DNA from: Butyrivibrio fibrisolvens
Lineage (GTDB): Bacteria > Bacillota > Clostridia > Lachnospirales > Lachnospiraceae
NCBI RefSeq assembly: GCF_023206215.1
Contig: NZ_CP065800.1
Span: 2,418,001 to 2,482,000 of the forward strand
Direction of reading: 5' to 3'
DNA length: 64,000 bases
Position numbers and translations under genes: made by a program. Below, one piece after another: positions 9,671 through 17,600 of the stretch (position 1 is its first letter; each line of letters starts with the position of its first letter). Under the pieces are notes generated by a model that searched no databases, was not told the origin of the DNA, and worked only from the letters and a program-made list of their open reading frames with translations.

Positions 9671-10522
9671 ATGAATCTTACAGAATCATTTAAAGTTATT
9701 CGCAAAAATGACGCGGATAAAATGGCTGATTTTTTTGTTAAAAATAATAACGTTGCCAACCTTATCCTGCAGGAGATGAACTGCACAGAGACCAAGGAGA
9801 GCGTTGCACAAATGACAGGAAGTATCTTTGATCTCGTATCTGTTATGCAGAGCGTCAGATCTATGGAGTCCGGAACCTACATCCGTATGGTTGCCAAGTA
9901 TATCCGTACTCATGGCAAGTACAACTTCCCTGCTTTATATAATCTTGGCATGATTCTTGATAATAATCTTAAGATGGCTTATGTTCGCGATAACTGGGAT
10001 AAGCTTGCTGTTAAGAATCCAAGAGCTTTTGCAGCTATGGAGCGTGCTTATGAAGAACTTAAGAGAAGAGCCAAGGACTACTCTATGAGAGGCTTTTATT
10101 GCGAGCTTCAGTGCGACTTTGTTACAAGCTGGACCAATGGCAAGCCATCATACAGACACGAGAGAATCTGTGATTTCTATTCTCATAAATATGATGAAGA
10201 GAGAATGATCGATTCTAATCCTGAGCTTATTAAATGGGCTCTTCTTAAGCTATATGAGGGATATTTCATAACTTTCTCACTTCTTGCCTACAGCTATCAG
10301 ACCAAGGCAAGTGAAGTGCTTACACTTGGATACCGCTATGGAATCATGTATGAGATGGTCAATAACTTTGGAGGCCATTCTATCACATGTCTTCTTCCTG
10401 ATCTTGGACCGGAAGTTCATCAGATTGAAGGTGACAGATATCTTGCACTTTGCTGCCCTAAGGAAGCAAGAGAGGGAACTGTAAAGTGCATGGATGCTTT
10501 CCATCCGGTATTTGAGGGATGA
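9671..10522 (+). CDS. Protein of unknown function (283 aa)
   Basis: I do not recognise this family. Probably soluble and mostly helical: no signal peptide or membrane segment. The first 110 residues look like packed amphipathic helices; the middle is basic and aromatic (YEELKRRAKDYSMRGFYCELQCD); Cys residues occur at the centre and near the end (LALCCPKE). It has its own promoter, a strong GGGAGGAGC ribosome binding site and a terminator-flanked position, so it is a single-gene unit. It is next to the NAD salvage cluster, but no functional link is evident. Confidence 0.85.
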   Translation: MNLTESFKVIRKNDADKMADFFVKNNNVANLILQEMNCTETKESVAQMTGSIFDLVSVMQSVRSMESGTYIRMVAKYIRTHGKYNFPALYNLGMILDNNLKMAYVRDNWDKLAVKNPRAFAAMERAYEELKRRAKDYSMRGFYCELQCDFVTSWTNGKPSYRHERICDFYSHKYDEERMIDSNPELIKWALLKLYEGYFITFSLLAYSYQTKASEVLTLGYRYGIMYEMVNNFGGHSITCLLPDLGPEVHQIEGDRYLALCCPKEAREGTVKCMDAFHPVFEG

Positions 10523-10633
10523 TCTGATTTTTCTTTTGTCCAAAGATATAAAGCCACGCGCTAAGAACGTATGATACCTACTTCGTTCGAGGCGGCGTGG
10601 CTTTTTTGCGCAGTTACTGCCTTTATGCTGAAG

Positions 10634-10681
10634 CCATGCATTTCTGGACATGCTTTAATTACGTCCTGTAATTTCGCATGG
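10634..10681 (+). repeat. Half copy D2 of family D
   Basis: CCATGC/GCATGG outer stem around a partial hairpin half (CATTTCTGGACATGC) and the small hairpin AATTACgtccTGTAATT, matching the second part of the D1/D3 unit with paired end changes. Lies about 180 bases before nrtR. Confidence 0.6.
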
Positions 10682-10709
10682 TTTATATTAGCTGGTTTTA
10701 GTTCAAAAA

Positions 10710-10741
10710 GTCATATTGACAATTTAAATAGTCAAAATGAC
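10710..10741. promoter_or_regulatory. NrtR-type operators, upstream pair
   Basis: Two dyads of form GTC-N5-GAC start exactly 21 bp apart: GTC-ATATT-GAC at 10710 and GTC-AAAAT-GAC at 10731, the second inside the perfect palindrome ATAGTCA-AAA-TGACTAT. The pair also forms a larger dyad AGTCATATTGAC/GTCAAAATGACT. Two helical turns between sites suggests cooperative dimer binding. NrtR regulators bind roughly 21-bp palindromes, so self-control is likely. Confidence 0.75.
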
Positions 10742-10788
10742 TATATAATAAACAAGCAATACTCCTCTTTTTTGTACAATATTCACTC

Positions 10789-10841
10789 TTGCATCATATG
10801 GTCAAATAGACTATATTTAATATAGTCAAAGCGACCATATG
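10789..10841 (+). promoter_or_regulatory. nrtR promoter overlapped by two operators
   Basis: TTGCAT, 17 bases, TATATT (10789-10817). Overlapping it are GTC-AAATA-GAC (10801) and GTC-AAAGC-GAC (10825), each flanked as ATATRGTC/GACYATAT. Together they give a perfect nested dyad: CATATGGTC/GACCATATG outside and GACTATATT/AATATAGTC inside. Repressor bound here would cover the -10 region. Confidence 0.75.
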
Positions 10842-10861
10842 AAATATCGAAGGAGGAACTG

Positions 10862-11629
10862 ATGTACAAGCCGGAATCGATAGAAGAAGAGGAATTTTTA
10901 AAAAAGTATAACCCGGACAAATATAAGAAGCCGTCGATCACAACAGATATAGTAGTCTTCACAATGTCTGAGGACAAGAAGCTATGTATACTTCTGATAA
11001 AAAGAGGCACTTATCCATACAAAGATCACTGGGCGCTTCCGGGAGGCTTTATAAACATGGATGAGTCCATAGACCAGTCTGCAGCAAGTAAGCTTTATGA
11101 AGAGACCGGGGCAAACGGCTTTCCGATTGTACAGTTTGGATCTTTTGGAGATGTAGACAGGGATCCAAGGATGAGAGTAGTATCGATTTCTTATATGGCT
11201 TTCGTTCCCAATAAGAGCCTTGAAGTTGTTGCAGGAGACAAGGAAGCAGATGCAGATGTATTTGAAGTTAGGAAAGAGTGCGATGACAAAGGTACTGAGA
11301 AACTTTATCTTGTCAGAGATTATTTTTCCATATCAGAGGAACAACTTGCATTTGACCATGCTACAATAATAAAGACTGCGCTTGAAAGACTTGCAGGTAG
11401 GATTGAATATACACAGGATGCATTTTCACTGCTGCAGGATGATAAGTCTTTTACTATACACGAACTTAAGAGTATACATGAGGCAGTGCTGTTCAAGTCA
11501 CTAGATACAGCCAATTTCAGGCGAGAGTTTATTAAGAAGTATGTGGATACAGGGATAGTCGTACCTACAGGCAAGACAAGTAATAAGTATTCTGCAAGGG
11601 CAGCGCAGCTGTACTGCAAAGTCAGATGA
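10862..11629 (+). CDS. nrtR: NrtR-type Nudix regulator of NAD metabolism
   Basis: 255 residues: an N-terminal Nudix domain (about 25-165) and a C-terminal winged helix (about 175-255), the NrtR architecture. NrtR binds ADP-ribose or NAD derivatives and represses NAD salvage genes. The Nudix box GGFINMDESIDQSAASKLYE has the two signature residues Arg-Glu replaced by Ser-Lys, so catalysis is probably lost and ligand sensing retained, as known for NrtR. Downstream lie pncA, pncB and nadE, the expected regulon, and at least four matching operator dyads lie upstream. SD AGGAGG before ATG. Direct effect on the downstream genes is inferred, since clear operators are seen only in front of nrtR. Confidence 0.9.
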   Translation: MYKPESIEEEEFLKKYNPDKYKKPSITTDIVVFTMSEDKKLCILLIKRGTYPYKDHWALPGGFINMDESIDQSAASKLYEETGANGFPIVQFGSFGDVDRDPRMRVVSISYMAFVPNKSLEVVAGDKEADADVFEVRKECDDKGTEKLYLVRDYFSISEEQLAFDHATIIKTALERLAGRIEYTQDAFSLLQDDKSFTIHELKSIHEAVLFKSLDTANFRREFIKKYVDTGIVVPTGKTSNKYSARAAQLYCKVR

Positions 11630-11658
11630 CTCTGTAGTGTATTAAAAGGATTATAGAA

Positions 11659-11710
11659 TAGTGTACTGGCTCATTTATATTTAATCAAATATGAACGAGT
11701 CAGCACACTA
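11659..11710 (+). repeat. 52-bp hairpin repeat E1 (family E)
   Basis: TAGTGTaCTGgCTC...GAGtCAGcACACTA with a central ATATTT/AAATAT pairing; 30 bases after nrtR. E2 at 18845-18896 is nearly identical, also just after a gene, and is the same length. No T-run follows, so it is not a classical terminator; it may be a 3'-end stabiliser. Confidence 0.8.
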
Positions 11711-11721
11711 GAAGAATAAAG

Positions 11722-11815
11722 TTTGAAAGTGTTCCACTTTCAAACCCGAATTGGTGTCGCGAGCTCCACCAATGTCGAACCATTAGTCACTCGCTTTGCT
11801 CGTGACATGAGGTTA
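11722..11815 (+). repeat. Leader repeat C2 (family C)
   Basis: Same plan as C1 with paired changes: TTTGAAAGTG/CACTTTCAAA, AATTGGTG/CACCAATg, GTCAC/GTGAC, ending CATGAGGTTA. Here the terminal GAGG does not serve a gene directly: the pncA start is 85 bases further on with its own AAAGGAGG. Confidence 0.85.
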
Positions 11816-11899
11816 AAAATAAACAAATAGTATTTACTCAAGGCTTGAAAGCTTTGTGAGCGATATATACTAATGAGAAGTTTAAAGGAGGATGGAAAT

Positions 11900-12475
11900 A
11901 TGAGTAAGAATGGCGGAAAGAAGATTATAGTTATTGTAGACATGCAGAACGATTTCATTGATGGGGCACTTGGAAGTAAGGAAGCTCCCAAGATCGTAGA
12001 TGGCTGTGTCAAGAAAGTCGCAAAAGCGTACGAGGACGGGGATGAGGTTATTTTTACAAGAGATACTCACTATGATGATACATATATGTCTTCGGAAGAG
12101 GGAGCTAACCTTCCGGTACCACACTGCATAGAGGATTCTTATGGATGGAATATCGCATCTGCTTTTGGCAACTACACATCCAATGCTATAAGGCTCAACA
12201 AGGAGACCTTCGGAAGTGTACAGCTGGGCCAGAGAATCGCTGAGATGTGCTCAAGGGACAAGACTATAGAGAGCGTAGAACTTTGCGGACTGTGCACAGA
12301 TATATGCGTTATCAGCAATGCACTTTTGGTCAAGGCATTTAATCCCAATCTTCCTATATATGTAGATGCAGCCTGCAGTGCAGGTGTAACTCCTGAAAGT
12401 CATGATACAGCGATCAAAGCAATGGAAGCTTGTCAGATTCACATCCTTAACAAGGGACAGGAACCTTGGAGATAA
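11900..12475 (+). CDS. pncA: Nicotinamidase (isochorismatase-family)
   Basis: Hydrolyses nicotinamide to nicotinate and ammonia, first step of NAD salvage. 191 residues. Catalytic triad visible: Asp in VDMQNDF, Lys in LNKETFG, and Cys in LCGLCTDICV. Metal ligands fit RDTHYDD and the later VPHC. The start at 11900 is chosen over 11873 because AAAGGAGG (11884-11892) lies correctly before it and homologues begin near here. Followed at 60 bp by pncB. Some relatives act on other amides, but the context makes nicotinamide by far the likeliest. Confidence 0.9.
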   Translation: MSKNGGKKIIVIVDMQNDFIDGALGSKEAPKIVDGCVKKVAKAYEDGDEVIFTRDTHYDDTYMSSEEGANLPVPHCIEDSYGWNIASAFGNYTSNAIRLNKETFGSVQLGQRIAEMCSRDKTIESVELCGLCTDICVISNALLVKAFNPNLPIYVDAACSAGVTPESHDTAIKAMEACQIHILNKGQEPWR

Positions 12476-12535
12476 GTAGTTATACATAACAAGACAAAAC
12501 TATAATAATGGGTTACCAAAAAGGAGAAAAAAGGT

Positions 12536-13753
12536 ATGTTAGAACAGATAATCACAAGTTTATTGGAAACAGATCTTTACAAATTCAGCATGGGACAGGC
12601 AATCTATCACCAGTTCCCAAGTTATACGACAACATGGACTTTTAAGTGCAGAAACAAGGATGTGCATTTTACAGATGAAATGGTAGAAGAGATCAAAAGG
12701 CAGCTTCGTTTGTACTGCGATCTTAGATTTAACGAGGATGAGCTTGAATATCTTAGAAGCATCAAGTGGATCCAGAATTCCTATGTAGACTTCCTTAGAT
12801 TATGGCAGCCAAGATTCGAGGACTTTACCATCACGACTGATGCTGAGTGCGGTCTTGGCATCGAAACAAGCGGAACCTGGCTCAATACCTCAATGTATGA
12901 GATTCCTACACTTGCAATCGTCAATGAAGTATACTTCCGTATGCAGTATGACTATGATGATCTTCTTGAATCTTTCAAAGAAAGACTTGATAAGAAGTTT
13001 GAGGATGTTCGCTCAAATCGTTACAATCTTGGAACTTTCTCTGAATTCGGTCTTAGAAGAAGACTTTCAAGACAGGCTCAGGAGCTTGCTGTTGAGAAGT
13101 TCTCTCACCTTCATGATGGAAAAGATACACAGTGCAAGAGTAATTTTATAGGTACATCAAATGTATATCTTGCAATGAAGTTTGGTATCACACCTGTAGG
13201 AACAATGGCTCATGAGTGGATCATGTGCACAGGCCAGGGCAATCACAAGCACAATCCTGCATATTCTAACTGGTATGCACTTGATGCCTGGGTTAGGGAG
13301 TACGGAGTGCTCAATGGTATAGCTCTTACAGATACTATCACAACAGACTGCTTCCTTAGAGATTTCCAGCTTACATATGCAACACTTTTCAGTGGCGTAA
13401 GACACGATTCTGCAGATCCTATTGAATGGGGTGAGAAGATGATAGAGCATTATAAGGCTCTTGATATTGATCCTATGACCAAGACACTTCTTTTCTCAGA
13501 CAGTCTTAATTTTGAAAAGGCTGCTGCTATTGCAGATCACTTTAAAGGCAAGGCCAAAGTTGCATTTGGAATAGGTACGTATATTGCTAATGATACCAAT
13601 GTTCCGGCCCTTAACATCGTTATGAAGACAACATTCTGCAATGGTCAGGATGTAGCTAAGCTATCTGATGTAGACGGCAAGGGCATGTGCAAGAATCCTG
13701 AATATGTTGACTACTTAAAGCGTAGCATCAAGTGGCGTATGGATCATGAATGA
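12536..13753 (+). CDS. pncB: Nicotinate phosphoribosyltransferase
   Basis: Converts nicotinate and PRPP to nicotinate mononucleotide, using ATP. 405 residues, the shorter bacterial type, with the N-terminal LLETDLYKFSMGQAIY, the central GTSNVYLAMKFGITPVGTMAHEW (phosphohistidine region) and FSGVRHDSADP, all typical. Middle gene of the salvage set pncA-pncB-nadE. SD AAGGAG before the ATG. A TATAAT at about 12501 could give extra transcription, but its -35 partner is poor. Confidence 0.95.
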   Translation: MLEQIITSLLETDLYKFSMGQAIYHQFPSYTTTWTFKCRNKDVHFTDEMVEEIKRQLRLYCDLRFNEDELEYLRSIKWIQNSYVDFLRLWQPRFEDFTITTDAECGLGIETSGTWLNTSMYEIPTLAIVNEVYFRMQYDYDDLLESFKERLDKKFEDVRSNRYNLGTFSEFGLRRRLSRQAQELAVEKFSHLHDGKDTQCKSNFIGTSNVYLAMKFGITPVGTMAHEWIMCTGQGNHKHNPAYSNWYALDAWVREYGVLNGIALTDTITTDCFLRDFQLTYATLFSGVRHDSADPIEWGEKMIEHYKALDIDPMTKTLLFSDSLNFEKAAAIADHFKGKAKVAFGIGTYIANDTNVPALNIVMKTTFCNGQDVAKLSDVDGKGMCKNPEYVDYLKRSIKWRMDHE

Positions 13754-13876
13754 TCAATTTATACAATCATCGTTTTACGAAATCCGGAGCTAGTGCGGAT
13801 TTCTGAAGGTACGTTTAATAAAACAAAAAAGAATTAACGCAAAAAGTCGATGAGTTACCGGCATGGAGGAATATCA

Positions 13877-14665
13877 ATGAGTACAACTGTAACGAAAATA
13901 GAACCGGCAGAAGCAATTAATCATATCGTAAGCTGGATCAGAGACTACTTTGAACCATTCAAGGACAAGAAGGCTGTAATAGGCATATCCGGAGGAAAAG
14001 ACTCTACTGTATGTGCAATGCTTCTTGTAAAAGCTCTTGGCAAGGACAGAGTAGTAGCTGTTAAGATGCCTAAAGGTCAGCAGCCTGATATTGATGATTC
14101 TGAGATGGTATGTAAGTGCCTTGGAATCACAAACTACACAGTTAATATAAAAGCAGCTGTTGACGGGATGATAGAAGGCCTCAAAGCTGCAGGTGTGGAG
14201 CCTACAAGGGATACTCTTACCAACATAGATCCAAGGGTTCGTATGACAACCTTATATGCAGTGGCTCAGAGCCTTCCAAGTGGCGGACTTGTTACCAATA
14301 CCTGCAATCTTTCTGAGAATTATGTAGGATATTCTACCAAGTTCGGTGATCATGCCGGTGATTTTAGCATACTTCATGCTTTTGCAGTTAGAGAAGTCAT
14401 AGAGATGGGACTTATCTTGTGCAAAGAATTCGGAGTGCCTGAGACTCTTATAAGGAAGGCTCCTTCTGACGGCCTGTGTGGTAAGACAGACGAGGATAAT
14501 CTTGGATTCACCTACGCTGCGCTTGACAGCTATATCCTTGATGGAGAAGAGCCTGAAGGCGAGATCCTTGATAAGATCCAGCGTAAGTACAGAGCTAATC
14601 TTCATAAGCTTACAGAAATGCCGCATCCATATCCTGAAAGAGCTAAGGCTGCTGTATTTAAATAA
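13877..14665 (+). CDS. nadE: NH3-dependent NAD+ synthetase
   Basis: Amidates deamido-NAD with ammonia and ATP, the last step to NAD. 262 residues: an N-type ATP pyrophosphatase with the P-loop GISGGKDST near residue 40 and conserved LVTNTCNLSE and KAPSDGLCGKTDED. No glutaminase domain, so ammonia is the nitrogen donor. The ATG at 13877 follows GGAGGA; the longer form from 13850 has no site. Nicotinate mononucleotide adenylyltransferase (nadD), needed between PncB and NadE, is not in this window. Followed by a strong terminator that closes the cluster. Confidence 0.95.
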   Translation: MSTTVTKIEPAEAINHIVSWIRDYFEPFKDKKAVIGISGGKDSTVCAMLLVKALGKDRVVAVKMPKGQQPDIDDSEMVCKCLGITNYTVNIKAAVDGMIEGLKAAGVEPTRDTLTNIDPRVRMTTLYAVAQSLPSGGLVTNTCNLSENYVGYSTKFGDHAGDFSILHAFAVREVIEMGLILCKEFGVPETLIRKAPSDGLCGKTDEDNLGFTYAALDSYILDGEEPEGEILDKIQRKYRANLHKLTEMPHPYPERAKAAVFK

Positions 14666-14690
14666 AGGGTTCAAATTTTGTGAAAATATA

Positions 14691-14736
14691 ACACACAAAG
14701 ATCATCGTAATCATCCAATGATCTTTGTGTGTTTTT
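14691..14736 (+). terminator. Intrinsic terminator after nadE
   Basis: ACACACAAAGATCAT pairs with ATGATCTTTGTGTGT, a perfect 15-bp stem, followed by TTTTT. Confidence 0.9.
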
Positions 14737-14842
14737 ATTGCTTGTAGCGATAATTATGTACAATAAAATAAAGGCTTTGTTTAGATTTTTTTAAGCTTAA
14801 GCTTATTGACTATGGCTAACATGAGGAATAAAATTGGTGTTG

Positions 14843-14859
14843 TTGCAAAAGATTTGCAA
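14843..14859. promoter_or_regulatory. 17-bp dyad upstream of CobW GTPase gene
   Basis: TTGCAAA-aga-TTTGCAA, a perfect inverted repeat about 85 bases before the start of the His-rich CobW gene. It has the size of a repressor site. It does not match the Bacillus Zur consensus that I know, so the binding protein is open. Confidence 0.45.
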
Positions 14860-14944
14860 TTACAATGTGAACAACTTATTACTTAAATCTCCCAAGCGGG
14901 AAGAACCTAGTAAATTATAATTCAGAAAGAAGGTTGAATATATT

Positions 14945-16285
14945 ATGACAAAGGTAGACATTATCTCTGGTTTCCTTGGAGCAGGTAAGACAACTCTTAT
15001 CAAGAAGCTCCTTGCAGAAGCTCTTTCAGGCACTAAGACAGTTCTTATAGAGAATGAGTTTGGTGAAGTTGGCGTAGATGGCGGATTCCTTCAGCAGGCA
15101 GGAATCGAGATCCGCGAGATGAACGCAGGTTGTATCTGCTGCTCACTTGTTGGTGACTTCGATACTAACCTTACAGAGATCATGAATAAGTACTCACCGG
15201 AGCGCATCCTTATCGAGCCTTCAGGAGTTGGTAAGCTTTCTGATGTTGCTGAAGCTATTAAGAATGTTACTGAGAAGTTCCCTGATATGATGCTCAACAG
15301 CGCTGTAACAGTTGTAGATGTTACTAAAGCTAAGGTTTATATCAAGAATTTTGGTGAGTTCTTCACTAACCAGATTGAAAGCGCCGGCACTATCATCCTC
15401 ACACGTACAGATAAGGCTGATGATGCCAAGATCGAAGAGGTTGTAGAGCTTATCCGTACTCTTAACAAGAAGGCTACTATCATCACAACTCCTCTTTCAG
15501 AGCTTGATGGCAAGGAGATTCTCGATACATTCGAAGGTAATCATGACCTGGAAAAAGAGCTCCTTGAAGAGATGATGAGACAGCATGATGACGACGATGA
15601 TGAAGACGAGCACGAGCATCACCACCATCACCACGATGATGACGATGATGAAGACGAGCATGAGCATCACCACCATCACCATGATGACGACGATGATGAA
15701 GATGAGCATGAGCATCACCACCATCATCACGATGACGATGATGAAGACGAGCACGAGCATCACCACCATCACCACGATGACGATGATGAAGACGAGCATG
15801 AGCATCACCACCATCACCACGACGATGATGAAGACGAGCACGAACATCATCACCATCACCATGATGACGATGATGAAGATGAGCATGAACATCATCACCA
15901 CCATCATCATGAAGCAGAGGCTGATGAAGAGGGCGTTGTGGTTCATCACACCGATGCTCACCACCATCACCACCATCATCACCACCACGGCGGACACGAT
16001 GCTGACGAGGTATTCCAGAGCTGGGCTCTTGAAACTCCTGTTAAGTACTCAAAAGCCGACATCGAGACAATGCTTGATAAGCTCTCCGATGATGAGAAGT
16101 ATGGCGTAGTACTTCGCTCTAAAGGCATGGTTGAAGATGCTGATGGCAAGTGGATCGAGTTTGATTATGTTCCTGATGAGACACAGATCCGTGAAGGTCA
16201 TGCTGATGTAACAGGCAAGATCGTAGTCATCGGTTCTGGCCTTAAGGAAGATGCTCTTGAGAATCTTTTCCGCAGGAGAGGATAA
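14945..16285 (+). CDS. CobW/G3E GTPase with giant His/Asp metal-binding repeat
   Basis: A metallochaperone-type GTPase. Residues 1-205 form the G3E domain: Walker A GFLGAGKT, the metal-site motif GCICC (Cys-x-Cys-Cys) and the guanine motif TRTD. Residues about 214-335 are seven tandem units of 14-16 residues, each Asp/Glu-rich then HEHHHHHH, followed by a run of ten His. The CobW C-terminal domain ends the protein. His-rich CobW proteins bind zinc, nickel or cobalt; the insert could store or buffer tens of ions. It is followed closely by a second CobW-like gene. SD AAGAAGG; a 17-bp dyad lies upstream. Confidence 0.92.
   Translation: MTKVDIISGFLGAGKTTLIKKLLAEALSGTKTVLIENEFGEVGVDGGFLQQAGIEIREMNAGCICCSLVGDFDTNLTEIMNKYSPERILIEPSGVGKLSDVAEAIKNVTEKFPDMMLNSAVTVVDVTKAKVYIKNFGEFFTNQIESAGTIILTRTDKADDAKIEEVVELIRTLNKKATIITTPLSELDGKEILDTFEGNHDLEKELLEEMMRQHDDDDDEDEHEHHHHHHDDDDDEDEHEHHHHHHDDDDDEDEHEHHHHHHDDDDEDEHEHHHHHHDDDDEDEHEHHHHHHDDDEDEHEHHHHHHDDDDEDEHEHHHHHHHEAEADEEGVVVHHTDAHHHHHHHHHHGGHDADEVFQSWALETPVKYSKADIETMLDKLSDDEKYGVVLRSKGMVEDADGKWIEFDYVPDETQIREGHADVTGKIVVIGSGLKEDALENLFRRRG
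15585..15912 (+). repeat. Minisatellite encoding (Asp/Glu)n-HEHHHHHH
   Basis: Seven in-frame DNA units of 42-48 bp within the CobW gene, rich in GATGAC and CACCAT. Units differ mainly in the number of Asp codons and in synonymous changes, the pattern expected from slippage or unequal exchange. Copy number probably varies between strains. Confidence 0.9.
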
Positions 16286-16393
16286 GGAATGCCAGGCTTA
16301 TAGAAACCTTAAGAAGATTTCTATTCTATGGAATGATTCAAATATTATTATAGCGAGGTAGTTCGCGTGTTTGGAATGAAAGGGAAAGTTAAA

Positions 16394-17344
16394 ATGAAAC
16401 CCGTTTATATAATCAATGGCTTTTTGGATAGCGGTAAGACAGATTTCTTCCGTTATACAATTGCACAGCCATATTTTCGCAGTAATGGTCTTACTCTTAT
16501 CATCGTATGTGAAGAGGGTGAGAACGACTATGAGGAGAAACTCCTTAAGTCTACCAATTCTGTAAAAGTTGTAGTAGAAGATGAGTCGGATTTTACTGTT
16601 GCCAAGCTTCAGAGCTTTGAGAACAAGTATAATCCTGAGCGTGTTCTTATCGAGTTCAATGGAATGTGGGATCCCAGAGCTATCCATCTTCCCAAGAACT
16701 GGAATATTGAGCAGCAGATTACTATGGTCAACTGTTCTACATTTGAGATGTACTATACTAACATGAAGTCCATGCTCGTAGAGCAGATCAGAAAGAGCGA
16801 TATGATCCTCTTTAACAGATGTGACGGCTTCAATGAAAAGCTCCCTGCATTTAAGAGAAATGTAAAAGCTGTTAATCAGCAGGCTGAAGTTATATTTGAG
16901 GACAGAAACGGCGAAGTTGATGTAACTCTTGATGAGGATCTTCCATTTGATCTTAAGGCAGATCCGATAGAACTTAATAACTACGGTTATGGGATGTTCT
17001 ATCTTGATGCACTTGAACATGCAGATCGTTATAAAGGCAAGAAAGTCAGATTTAAAGCCCTTGTAGCTAAGCCCAAGGATCTTCCTAAGGGAAGATTCGT
17101 GCCAGGCCGTCTGTCTATGAACTGCTGTGCACAGGATATGCAGTTCCTTGGTTTTGCCTGTGATTATGACAAGACTGATGAGCTTAATGAGAAGGACTGG
17201 GTAGAAGTTACTGCAGAAGTTGGCAAAGAGTTTGTTAAGGAATACAACGGAGAAGGACCTGTACTTAAGGCTGTATCCGTAGTTCCTACAACAGAGCCGT
17301 CCAATCCTGTTGTAGACTTTACACAGCCGATATTATCTGATTGA
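16394..17344 (+). CDS. CobW-like GTPase fused to YcgQ/DUF1980-like domain
   Basis: Residues 1-185 resemble G3E GTPases: Walker A GFLDSGKT and a guanine motif NRCD, but the CxCC metal motif is missing. Residues about 200-305 resemble the C-terminal domain of YcgQ (DUF1980/TIGR03943): a beta-rich KKVRFKALVA, then LSMNCCAQDMQFLGF and WVEVTAEV. YcgQ-YcgR pairs are zinc-responsive in Bacillus, supporting zinc handling with the His-rich partner 80 bp upstream. Start uncertain: the ATG at 16394 gives the family-like MKPVYIINGF; GTG 16367 with GAGG 8 bases before is an alternative. Confidence 0.8.
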   Translation: MKPVYIINGFLDSGKTDFFRYTIAQPYFRSNGLTLIIVCEEGENDYEEKLLKSTNSVKVVVEDESDFTVAKLQSFENKYNPERVLIEFNGMWDPRAIHLPKNWNIEQQITMVNCSTFEMYYTNMKSMLVEQIRKSDMILFNRCDGFNEKLPAFKRNVKAVNQQAEVIFEDRNGEVDVTLDEDLPFDLKADPIELNNYGYGMFYLDALEHADRYKGKKVRFKALVAKPKDLPKGRFVPGRLSMNCCAQDMQFLGFACDYDKTDELNEKDWVEVTAEVGKEFVKEYNGEGPVLKAVSVVPTTEPSNPVVDFTQPILSD

Positions 17345-17382
17345 TCTTGTAATATAAAAATTAAAACCACCCATTTACATAA

Positions 17383-17434
17383 AAAGACTCCGCTCCCCTT
17401 GTTATCACAGCTCCAAGGGGATGGAGTCTTTTTT
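17383..17434 (+). terminator. Intrinsic terminator
   Basis: AAAGACTCC-gct-CCCCTTG pairs with CAAGGGG-at-GGAGTCTTT, followed by a T-run. Ends the CobW pair. Confidence 0.9.
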
Positions 17435-17600
17435 AGTGGAAAGATTGATAATAAAAACTTCAAATGCCATGCTGATGAATTTAATAACTGAAAGATAAAT
17501 GAAGTAGTATGAAGGTCGGTATTCTTGTTATAATAATTAGTAATTAGTATTGTAGCGGGGGATACGATGAATTGAACTTGAGCCTTTATATAAAAGTAAA

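Noticed and set aside
14252..14698. 148-codon minus-strand frame across nadE
   Set aside because: Antisense shadow of a conserved gene, with poor composition.
15497..15997. Long open frames (166 and 174 codons) overlapping the His-rich part of the CobW gene on both strands
   Set aside because: They are other-frame readings of the minisatellite; composition is only Met/Val/Ile or Thr/Met/Ile, with no ribosome site.
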